A stretch of DNA of 52,806 nt from Gammaproteobacteria bacterium (GTDB taxonomy: Bacteria > Pseudomonadota > Gammaproteobacteria > Pseudomonadales > Azotimanducaceae): NCBI GenBank assembly GCA_026707905.1, contig JAPOVY010000020.1, positions 1 through 52,806 of the forward strand. Direction: 5' to 3'. A model generated the notes under the pieces. The model was not told where the DNA came from, searched no databases, and saw nothing but the letters and a program-made list of their open reading frames with translations. A program made the translations under genes and the position numbers. Shown here in pieces: positions 1-6,548 of this stretch; within the stretch, counting starts at the first letter, position 1; each line of letters starts with the position of its first letter.

Positions 1-116
1 CTTCTGTTGACCACGGCACGGCGTACGATATCGCAGGCAAAGGCGTGGCGAATGAACGTAGTACGATCGCGGCAATCGACGCTGCGGTCGCGTTGGCAAA
101 TGGCGAACTCCGTTAG
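1..116 (+). CDS. PdxA-like 4-hydroxythreonine-4-phosphate dehydrogenase family, C-terminal end only
   Basis: Only the last 37 codons are present, read in the frame that begins at base 3 and stops at TAG 114-116. The peptide begins SVDHGTAYDIAGKGVANE, which matches the conserved C-terminus of the PdxA family (SVDHGTAFDIAGKG). PdxA oxidises 4-phosphohydroxy-L-threonine in pyridoxal phosphate synthesis. Many bacteria also carry PdxA2 paralogues in catabolic operons, where they act on phosphorylated sugar acids. An alcohol dehydrogenase gene follows 73 bases later on the same strand, so a catabolic paralogue is as likely as the vitamin B6 enzyme. The rest of the gene lies outside the window. Confidence 0.75.
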   Translation, partial: SVDHGTAYDIAGKGVANERSTIAAIDAAVALANGELR

Positions 117-189
117 CAAAACGCGATACAAGACACGATTAACATAAGCCGTTACGGGTTTTAACTTAGTTCGCAAGGAGACCTTTCGG

Positions 190-1272
190 ATGAAAGCAGC
201 TGTATTCCGTGAAGTCAATCAACCCATGGAAATCGAGGAAGTTGAGCTTGCCGATCCGGGACCTCGCGAAGTCGTCGTAAGAACGAAGGCTGCGGGTGTT
301 TGCCATTCGGATCTTCATTTCTATAACGGCACCTATCCAGGCCAGACACCGGTGGTATTAGGTCACGAATCTGCAGGAGTGGTCGAAGAGGTTGGTCGTG
401 ACGTGACGTACGTCAAACCGGGTGACCATGTGATAACGTGCTTGTCGGTTTTCTGTGGGCATTGTGAGCACTGTTTAACGGGACATATGTCGCTTTGTGG
501 TTCGTCTGAAACGCGTCGAGGTCACGACGATATTCCGAGATTGAGCCAAGCGGGTGGCGTTGTCCATCAATTTGCTAGTTTGAGCTCGTTCGCTGAACGG
601 ATGCTGGTGCACGAACACGCCGTGGCGAAAATCCGCGACGATATGCCGATGGATCGCGCGGCGCTTATTGGTTGCGGTGTAACGACTGGCGTCGGTGCTG
701 TCATTCACACAGCTGCAGTAGAACCTGGCTCAACTGTTGCAGTGATCGGATGTGGTGGTGTTGGATTGTCGTGTATTAATGGTGCTGCGCTTGCAGGGGC
801 GGCTAAAGTCATCGCAGTCGATCAAGTCGCGTCGAAACTCGAGCTAGCACGTAAGTTTGGCGCGACGGACACGGTTGATGCCTCTGAGAGCGATCCAGTC
901 GACAGCGTGCGCCGATTGACGGACGGTGGAGTACATTACGCCTTCGAGGCGATCGGTTTGAAGATCACAGCTGAACAGGCGTTTCGAATGCTCCGTCGCG
1001 GTGGGACTGCGACTGTGATCGGGATGATCCCGCCAGGCGAAATGGTCACGCTGCACGGTCCTGATTTCCTTCAGGAAAAGACCATTCAAGGTTCGATGAT
1101 GGGATCCAATCGATTCAGACTCGACATGCCTCGATTTGTCGATTTTTACCTTCAGGGGAAACTGCATTTGGACGACATGATCTCAAGTCGAATCGGACTG
1201 GAAGATATCAACGACGCGATGGCACAGTTAGAGACTGGCGAAGTCGCACGAAACGTAATCGTTTTTGATTAA
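190..1272 (+). CDS. zinc-dependent alcohol dehydrogenase (MDR superfamily)
   Basis: A 360-residue medium-chain dehydrogenase that should oxidise an alcohol, or reduce an aldehyde, with a nicotinamide cofactor. The catalytic-zinc half has Cys38-His39 and the GHE motif at 58-60. The structural-zinc loop has Cys89, Cys92, Cys95 and Cys103. A further Cys in the LIGCGVTTG segment near residue 160 is typical of the class III/NDMA-linked branch. A Rossmann glycine motif (GCGGVG) follows near residue 187, then Asp in VIAVD, which favours NAD(H). A clean AAGGAG Shine-Dalgarno sequence at 175-180 supports this ATG. The FAH-family gene starts 11 bases downstream, so the two are probably co-transcribed. 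The substrate cannot be told from sequence. Confidence 0.9.
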   Translation: MKAAVFREVNQPMEIEEVELADPGPREVVVRTKAAGVCHSDLHFYNGTYPGQTPVVLGHESAGVVEEVGRDVTYVKPGDHVITCLSVFCGHCEHCLTGHMSLCGSSETRRGHDDIPRLSQAGGVVHQFASLSSFAERMLVHEHAVAKIRDDMPMDRAALIGCGVTTGVGAVIHTAAVEPGSTVAVIGCGGVGLSCINGAALAGAAKVIAVDQVASKLELARKFGATDTVDASESDPVDSVRRLTDGGVHYAFEAIGLKITAEQAFRMLRRGGTATVIGMIPPGEMVTLHGPDFLQEKTIQGSMMGSNRFRLDMPRFVDFYLQGKLHLDDMISSRIGLEDINDAMAQLETGEVARNVIVFD

Positions 1273-1283
1273 GGACTCACTAC

Positions 1284-2126
1284 ATGCGCTGGATTTCATT
1301 TCGTCAGGACGGTGAGGAAAGATTTGGCTATCTGAACGCGGACGATCAGATAGTTTGTGTGGGTGCGGATAGTCCTTATTCTTCGTTAAAAGACGCGCTC
1401 ACTGCGGGTGCACTTGAAGAACTCGCGACTCAGGAAGCGAAAGCTGACACCGTCGCGCTGGAAAACATCGAATATCTCCCTACCATCACCAATCCAGACA
1501 AGATCCTGTGCGTAGGTCTTAACTACCGTGACCACCAAGCGGAAACTGGCCGCGGTGGCGAGGACAATCCGACGATTTTTGTGCGTTTCGCGGCTGCACA
1601 AGTAGGTCATCTCGCTAACATGGTACGACCGTTCGAGTCAAGAGCGTTAGACTACGAAGGCGAGATCGCGATGATCATCGGTCGTCCCGCACGGCGTGTT
1701 GCCGCAGAGAATTGGCTCGACTATGTCGCTGGGTTTAGTTGCTACAACGATGGCAGTGTGCGCGACTACCAACGTCACACGAGTCAATTTACGCCTGGGA
1801 AGAACTTCACCGGCACTGGTGGTTTCGGTCCTTGGATGATGACCCCGGACGAAATCAGCGATCTTGACGAAATGGAGATTACGACACGACTAAACGGTAA
1901 TGTGATGCAGAACGCGAAGTCGAAGCAGCTTGTGTTTGGATTCGCGGATCTACTTGCCTACTGTTCAACGTTTACAGACTTAGTACCCGGTGATGTCATC
2001 GTAACGGGAACACCCGGTGGCGTCGGTTCCGCACGGAACCCACCGATCTTCATGGACGAGGGCGACGTCATTGAAATTACCGTAAATCCAATCGGCACGT
2101 TGCGTAACGTCGTCGTAGTCGGCTGA
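1284..2126 (+). CDS. fumarylacetoacetate hydrolase (FAH) family protein
   Basis: A 280-residue protein of the FAH superfamily, whose members hydrolyse, hydrate or decarboxylate beta-keto acids through a bound divalent metal. Family marks are CVGLNYRDH near residue 75, the DYEGEIA metal-binding segment near 123, DGSVRDYQ near 157, a Lys in TPGKNF near 171 and the GTPGGVG turn near 240. The N-terminal 70 residues form the small cap domain seen in many bacterial members. An AAGGA sequence lies about 13 bases before the ATG. It sits 11 bases after the alcohol dehydrogenase, suggesting a shared catabolic pathway. The specific substrate is unknown; acylpyruvase or ketodeoxy-sugar-acid dehydratase activity are common alternatives. 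Confidence 0.88.
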   Translation: MRWISFRQDGEERFGYLNADDQIVCVGADSPYSSLKDALTAGALEELATQEAKADTVALENIEYLPTITNPDKILCVGLNYRDHQAETGRGGEDNPTIFVRFAAAQVGHLANMVRPFESRALDYEGEIAMIIGRPARRVAAENWLDYVAGFSCYNDGSVRDYQRHTSQFTPGKNFTGTGGFGPWMMTPDEISDLDEMEITTRLNGNVMQNAKSKQLVFGFADLLAYCSTFTDLVPGDVIVTGTPGGVGSARNPPIFMDEGDVIEITVNPIGTLRNVVVVG

Positions 2127-2206
2127 AATCGACATCCTATCGGCGTTGGTGAGGATCGCCAAACGTAGGTTCCGTTCGTCCGTGCGAAACCACTTCTCAA
2201 TGACAG

Positions 2207-2881
2207 TCACGTAAGCGTCGGCCACATCGACGCCCAACTCAAGGGTATATGGTCGTTATTCACGTCCACATCGTACCAATCAAGCATCAAGCTATGCCAC
2301 TCTGGCTTTGCCAACGCAAGACCATACACAGTTATGTTCGGATTGCGTTCCAAGATCGCGGTGGCAGCGAGGGACAGCGTCTTTCCGGTTGCTACAAAGT
2401 CGTCCACAATAAAGATCGTTTTCACGTTGATAGAGTCGGCGCGGTAATTTGCATCCTGCACCAGCAAGCTGCGGAATTCAGGATATAGTCCACCTCTCCC
2501 GGTCGGCAAGTGAGGTTCCTTTTGGAGAAGATCAGGATAGTATCGGCAGACGCCAGCGCACTGACTCGCACGAAGAGCCAACACACCATCCGGATTCGCA
2601 CTCGTCTCTTCGGACCGAAGCGCTGGAGTAAAGCCCGTCTGCTCGGGTTCCAGTCCGAGTGCGCGTACGACGATTTGCGCAGCATGCGCCATAAGCCTCA
2701 CCGCACCTCTCGTCGAAGCTTCGTCGGGATCGAATTTGGACTTTGTGAAGCGAGCACTCCATGGATCGCCAGGTCGATCTTCAAGCCGATATCCAACTGT
2801 GAAAGCGGCTGCGACACCGACATTAAACGTTAGAGTGTCATATCGGAGGAGGTTGTGAAATACATGTGGGAGAGAGGACAT
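2207..2881 (-). CDS. phosphoribosyltransferase-fold protein
   Basis: A 224-residue protein whose clear mark is the PRPP-binding loop IFIVDDFVATGKTL near residues 158-171, preceded by a hydrophobic strand and followed by a helix, as in type I phosphoribosyltransferases. The first 150 residues do not match any family I can name by eye, so the acceptor base or ligand is unknown. A GAGGAG Shine-Dalgarno sequence 7-8 bases upstream supports the ATG at 2881. It is the last gene of a minus-strand trio, 25 bases after the MoaD-like gene. The context suggests a role in making or modifying a nucleotide, possibly with sulfur carried by the neighbour, but that is inference. A regulatory, non-enzymatic PRT protein is an alternative. 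Confidence 0.75.
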   Translation of the reverse strand: MSSLPHVFHNLLRYDTLTFNVGVAAAFTVGYRLEDRPGDPWSARFTKSKFDPDEASTRGAVRLMAHAAQIVVRALGLEPEQTGFTPALRSEETSANPDGVLALRASQCAGVCRYYPDLLQKEPHLPTGRGGLYPEFRSLLVQDANYRADSINVKTIFIVDDFVATGKTLSLAATAILERNPNITVYGLALAKPEWHSLMLDWYDVDVNNDHIPLSWASMWPTLT

Positions 2882-2906
2882 CGTAACTCCTCAAAATTCG
2901 TACGTC

Positions 2907-3188
2907 TCACCCACCCGCTATCGCGGCCACGATTGTCACAGTATCACCTCTCTTCACTTCTGTCGCTTTGCCGCGAATGAAGTTAATATCTTCGTCATTG
3001 ACGAATACTTTGACATACCCCCGAATCTCGCCGTTATCGAACAGCTTGTTTTTAATCCCGGTGTATTTGCTTTCCAAGTCGTCAATCAATTTCTCTACGG
3101 TAGTCGTATTGGCGATCTCTACGTTTAGTTCTACTTGGCCATTCGCTAGCTTCCGCAATGGCTCTGGTATGTTTACGGTTACTGTCAT
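2907..3188 (-). CDS. ThiS/MoaD-type ubiquitin-like sulfur carrier or small modifier
   Basis: A 93-residue beta-grasp protein. It opens with a beta strand (MTVTVNIPEPLRKLANG), has the VEKLIDDLESKY helix near 33-43, and ends exactly in AIAGG. An exposed C-terminal Gly-Gly is what E1-like enzymes adenylate so that the protein can carry sulfur as a thiocarboxylate or be conjugated to lysines. The ending is closer to CysO/SAMP-type modifiers than to classical MoaD. No MoeB/ThiF-type E1, MoaE, ThiG or JAMM protease is nearby, so its partner is elsewhere. A perfect AAGGAG lies 9 bases before the ATG. It sits 19 bases after the HAD gene and 25 bases before the PRTase gene. Confidence 0.85.
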   Translation of the reverse strand: MTVTVNIPEPLRKLANGQVELNVEIANTTTVEKLIDDLESKYTGIKNKLFDNGEIRGYVKVFVNDEDINFIRGKATEVKRGDTVTIVAAIAGG

Positions 3189-3207
3189 TTGCTGAACTCC
3201 TTCTCTA

Positions 3208-3903
3208 TCATGAAGTAATCCTCAATATTCGTAAGACAGTTCTGATGGGTTCGAATCCATTGATCTCGACAGCGAGAGAACGATCAGGGCAAGGACGTCG
3301 ATAGCGGTTCAGCCAGATCGCATCCATCCCAATTCCGATAGCGCCGAGTACATCTCGTTCCCACGAATCTCCGACCATCGTCGCTTTTTGCACATCGAGG
3401 TTTTCTAGAGCATATCTAAAAATCTCGGGATTCGGTTTGAGCGCTCCCACCTCCTCGGAAATTGCGACGGTATCCAGAGGCAGTAGGTCGAAGAATTCCA
3501 GCTTGTCCCTCTGATTTTGCGAACGGCCGTTGGTGATGACACCAATCTTCATCCTGCCTCGTAGAGCATCGAACAGTTCCTCGACGCCCGGAACCAGCCG
3601 CGGATAAAACTGCTGCTCGTGTACGTACGCTTCGACGGCATCAGCCGCCTTATCTGTTGCTAGTCCATATCGGCGGCAGATACCACACATGTGTTCAAGA
3701 TGTGCTTCCTCATCAGACAAATTACCTTCAAGAGTTCGCTGATAGTTAGCCGTCAATTCCGCGTCATGGGCTAGCTCTAACTCGTCCAAAGGCACCTTGT
3801 TAAGTTCAGGCAGTATTCTCTGCACAGCGCGCAGCCCGTGCCGACGAGCGTATTGCAGGTCGATCAAAGTATCATCAAGATCGAAGAGAACTGCGGTACT
3901 CAT
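3208..3903 (-). CDS. HAD-family (subfamily IA) phosphatase
   Basis: A 231-residue haloacid-dehalogenase-type hydrolase, probably a phosphatase on a small phosphorylated metabolite such as a nucleotide. All four HAD motifs are visible: FDLDDTLID at 7-15 (nucleophile Asp8, acid/base Asp10), VITNGR near 127, the Lys in GALKPNPEIF near 152, and MVGDSWERD near 176. The helical insertion after motif I is the C1 cap of YjjG-like 5'-nucleotidases. A CAGGAG sequence precedes the ATG. It is the first gene of a three-gene minus-strand operon with the MoaD-like protein and the PRTase. A nucleotide or PRPP-derived substrate would fit that company, but this is not shown by the sequence. Confidence 0.88.
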   Translation of the reverse strand: MSTAVLFDLDDTLIDLQYARRHGLRAVQRILPELNKVPLDELELAHDAELTANYQRTLEGNLSDEEAHLEHMCGICRRYGLATDKAADAVEAYVHEQQFYPRLVPGVEELFDALRGRMKIGVITNGRSQNQRDKLEFFDLLPLDTVAISEEVGALKPNPEIFRYALENLDVQKATMVGDSWERDVLGAIGIGMDAIWLNRYRRPCPDRSLAVEINGFEPIRTVLRILRITS

Positions 3904-4238
3904 GTAGGCTCCTGATGCATCCGAAGAAAACTGCGATTCGGTCAGAATAGTCTTGCAGCTATCAATCGCCCGTTATTTCTCAAGTGGGACGTGAAAGGTC
4001 GTATTGAGAGCACACCATAGCATGACCCTAGCGAACTGCAAAAGTGGGCGATGAGAAGGAGAGAACCGTTCGCAGCCTTACAGAATGTTCGCGTCAACTG
4101 TTAATAACCAACCGATTCCTGAAGTGATTGTTCTGTCGCTCGTAGAACGCACAGCACGCTGCGCGACAAAAGCGTAGCCCGGCAGAACATCGTGCTCCGT
4201 CCGAGTTCGTACGGATGCCGATTTGTGGTCTGAGCGAT
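3904..4238. other. 335-base intergenic stretch without a recognisable gene
   Basis: Lies between the start of the HAD gene and the stop of the peroxiredoxin gene. It should contain the promoter for the HAD-MoaD-PRTase operon, reading leftwards, and the 3' end of the peroxiredoxin transcript. I see no tRNA, no convincing hairpin terminator and no credible short ORF. Confidence 0.5.
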
Positions 4239-4709
4239 TTAAGCGCTTAGTGCTTCAAGTACCTTTTGCGGATGATCTGCGGCTTTGGGTACACGGCGCC
4301 AATGTTTGGCAACTTTTCCGTCTTTACCGATCCATACGGTTGAACGAATCACGCCTATACGAGTTTTGCCATACATCATCTTTTCGCCGTATGCCTCGTA
4401 TTTCTCCATAACCTTGTGATTTGCGTCAGTGAGAAGATCGAAGCGCAATCCGTAATCCTTCCGGAACTTCTTGTGAGAATCGGCATCGTCCATCGAGACT
4501 CCCAGTACGACAACGCCTCTTCTCGCTTTGCGAATATCCGGTAGAAGCGCTTGAAAGCCAGACGCTTCTTTCGTGCAACCAGGGGTGTGATCTTTAGGGT
4601 AAAAGAAGAGAATGACATCTTTGCCTATGAGCTCACGTAACGCTATCTTCTTGCCCGATTGGTTGGGCAGAGTGAACATCGGTGGTTTTTTACCTTCTTC
4701 GATCGCCAT
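4239..4709 (-). CDS. bcp: peroxiredoxin, thiol peroxidase of the Bcp/PrxQ family
   Basis: A 156-residue peroxiredoxin that reduces hydrogen peroxide and organic hydroperoxides in the cytoplasm. The active-site stretch FFYPKDHTPGCTKEASGF places the peroxidatic Cys at 45, as in E. coli Bcp. The resolving Cys usually found five residues later is Ser50 here, so the enzyme must work as a 1-Cys type or use an external thiol. The Arg of the active site is probably in KTRIGVIRSTVWIG near 117-130. Length is normal for the family. It stands alone on the minus strand, and the divergent lytic transglycosylase gene starts about 130 bases upstream. Confidence 0.93.
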   Translation of the reverse strand: MAIEEGKKPPMFTLPNQSGKKIALRELIGKDVILFFYPKDHTPGCTKEASGFQALLPDIRKARRGVVVLGVSMDDADSHKKFRKDYGLRFDLLTDANHKVMEKYEAYGEKMMYGKTRIGVIRSTVWIGKDGKVAKHWRRVPKAADHPQKVLEALSA

Positions 4710-4839
4710 GAGTTTTTCCCAGTGAAATCGGGTAAGTAGTATATTTGCTGAACATCGTCGAAGTCACGCGCGTACATGTTAGGCTGATAATATCAATGGA
4801 AAGATAAGCGGTATTGGAATCTTGGTCAGTTTAAACGCA

Positions 4840-5451
4840 ATGCATCGACCACTTCTCGGAGTTGTAGGGGTTACGGCAGTGGCCATCATTGCGCTCTCCG
4901 CGTGTGTTTCCACGTCTACACCGAGTAACACCGAGAACATCTGTCAGATTTTCGATGAAAAGCGATCTTGGTACCGATCAGCGGCGCGTAGCGAGAGGAA
5001 ATGGGGAATTCCCATCTCAATCATGATGGCTGTAATTTACAAAGAATCCAGCTTTCGTGCGACCGTACGTCCGCCGCGCGAGAAGATACTCGGATTTATC
5101 CCTGGGAAACGAAAATCCTCGTCACTGGGATATTCACAAGCGAAAGAAGAAACGTGGAACGACTATATTCAAGCCACAAAGAACCGTACCGCGAGTCGAA
5201 CCAATTTCGCTGATAGCATTGACTTTGTTGGCTGGTACCTGAATAGAGCGGTTAGACACCTCGGTGTCGCACCGTCGAACACGGAAGCGCTTTACGCCAG
5301 TTATCACGTCGGGTTGAGCGGATACCAATCAGGTGCATGGCGCGATTCGTCTACGATCAGGAACTCTATCGCGACATTTCAACGTCAGGTACAAAGGTAC
5401 GAGCGGCAGATACGCACATGCACCGTTAGAAACAGAGGTCTATTTCGTTAG
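4840..5451 (+). CDS. lipoprotein with lytic transglycosylase-like (SLT) domain
   Basis: A 203-residue predicted envelope protein. The N-terminus has a short charged start, a hydrophobic run and a lipobox ending in LSAC at about residue 22, so it should be lipid-anchored. The following domain has the SLT pattern: a helix, then YKESSFRA with the likely catalytic Glu near 70, a glycine-rich loop, and an ALYASYHVG segment resembling the later SLT motif. It would cleave peptidoglycan glycan strands. I chose ATG 4840 because it gives a compact signal peptide; a TTG 18 bases upstream (4822) is also open and neither has a strong ribosome site. Its stop overlaps the stop of the convergent sugar dehydrogenase gene by 4 bases. 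Confidence 0.75.
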   Translation: MHRPLLGVVGVTAVAIIALSACVSTSTPSNTENICQIFDEKRSWYRSAARSERKWGIPISIMMAVIYKESSFRATVRPPREKILGFIPGKRKSSSLGYSQAKEETWNDYIQATKNRTASRTNFADSIDFVGWYLNRAVRHLGVAPSNTEALYASYHVGLSGYQSGAWRDSSTIRNSIATFQRQVQRYERQIRTCTVRNRGLFR

Positions 5452-6548
5452 TTCGCGTCTCCGGAATAGGTGACACGGTAGATCGTGCCGTTTTGATCGT
5501 CGCTTATTAGCAGACTACCATCGCGAAGTACTAACACGTCATTGGGTCGACCTTCAACTTTCCCATCGATGAGCCATTGGTCCGCGAATGGGTCATAACG
5601 AAGCCCATTCTCGGTCTCGCGAATGACGGACACCCGATAGCCGCGTGGAGCACCGGGTGCGTGATTCCAAGACCCATGCTCGGCGACGAATAGCGCGTTG
5701 TTGTATTCCGACGGAAATTGATCCCCTGTATAGAACGCAATACCAAGCGCGGCGGCATGTGCACGGATGTAGAACACAGGTTTCGTGTAGTCGTCAGGAT
5801 TCTTGTCGGCACCGAACGTCGGGTCCTTGACGACGCCTGCATGGATAAACGGATAGCCGAAATGTTCGCCAGGTGTCGTGACCACGTTGATTTCCTCTAA
5901 CGGCACCTCAGGTCCCATCCAATCTCCTCCGTTATCAGAAAACCACAACTTCCCAGTGATCGGATGCCAGGCGAAACCCACGCTGTTTCGTACCCCGCGA
6001 GCGTAGATCGTGGTATCACCGGTCGCGAGATCCATACGCAGAATACTGGCGAACCGTTCGTCGTCAGATAGACAGATATTGCAGGGAGCGCCTACATTGA
6101 AATAGATAAATCCTTCTGCATCATGGTCCAGGTATTTCCATCCATGGTGCGTTCTGTCCGGTAGGTCATCAGTTATCAATTCGAGTGCCGGTTCGCTCGC
6201 GTAGACGTCGTCGATATCTCGAATACGAAATATCTGATCGAGTGCAGCAATGATGAGGTCACCGTTAACTATGGTTAGACCAGACGGCATAGGTAAGTCT
6301 GACGCGATGACATGCACCTCTGCGTCGGTCTTGGCTTCGTTTGGTACGAGGGCGTATACGTTGCCATCCCGTCGTGTGCCAACATAGAGATTGCCCGATG
6401 CAGACTCGACCATTTGTCGAGCATTTGGTACGTCATCCGATAGAACTCTTAGGTCGAAGCCATCTGGTAATGCCCACACCCAGCTAGACCCTAAACTTAC
6501 CGCCACGCTGAATAGGACGGACTGGTAGGTCTTAAACCTCAATTGCAT
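5448..6548 (-). CDS. PQQ-dependent sugar dehydrogenase-like beta-propeller protein (sorbosone dehydrogenase family)
   Basis: A 366-residue secreted protein. Residues 1-26 form a signal peptide (MQLRFKTYQSVLFSVAVSLG, then SSWVWA), so it acts in the periplasm. The rest has the six-bladed propeller pattern of soluble aldose and sorbosone dehydrogenases: VGTRRDGNVYAL, the catalytic-type His pair in THHGWKYL at 133-140, GVRNSVGFAWHP, WFSDNGGD and AEHGSWNH. The family oxidises sugars or related aldehydes with bound PQQ and passes electrons to the respiratory chain. No PQQ synthesis genes are in the window. The ATG at 6546-6548 shares bases with the ATG of the divergent dinG. A TTG at 6581 is open but would spoil the signal peptide. 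Confidence 0.85.
   Translation of the reverse strand: MQLRFKTYQSVLFSVAVSLGSSWVWALPDGFDLRVLSDDVPNARQMVESASGNLYVGTRRDGNVYALVPNEAKTDAEVHVIASDLPMPSGLTIVNGDLIIAALDQIFRIRDIDDVYASEPALELITDDLPDRTHHGWKYLDHDAEGFIYFNVGAPCNICLSDDERFASILRMDLATGDTTIYARGVRNSVGFAWHPITGKLWFSDNGGDWMGPEVPLEEINVVTTPGEHFGYPFIHAGVVKDPTFGADKNPDDYTKPVFYIRAHAAALGIAFYTGDQFPSEYNNALFVAEHGSWNHAPGAPRGYRVSVIRETENGLRYDPFADQWLIDGKVEGRPNDVLVLRDGSLLISDDQNGTIYRVTYSGDAN

Noticed and set aside
3248-3258. GGTTCGAATCC, the T-loop sequence of many tRNAs
   Set aside because: It lies inside the HAD phosphatase coding sequence, and no acceptor, D or anticodon stems can be folded around it.
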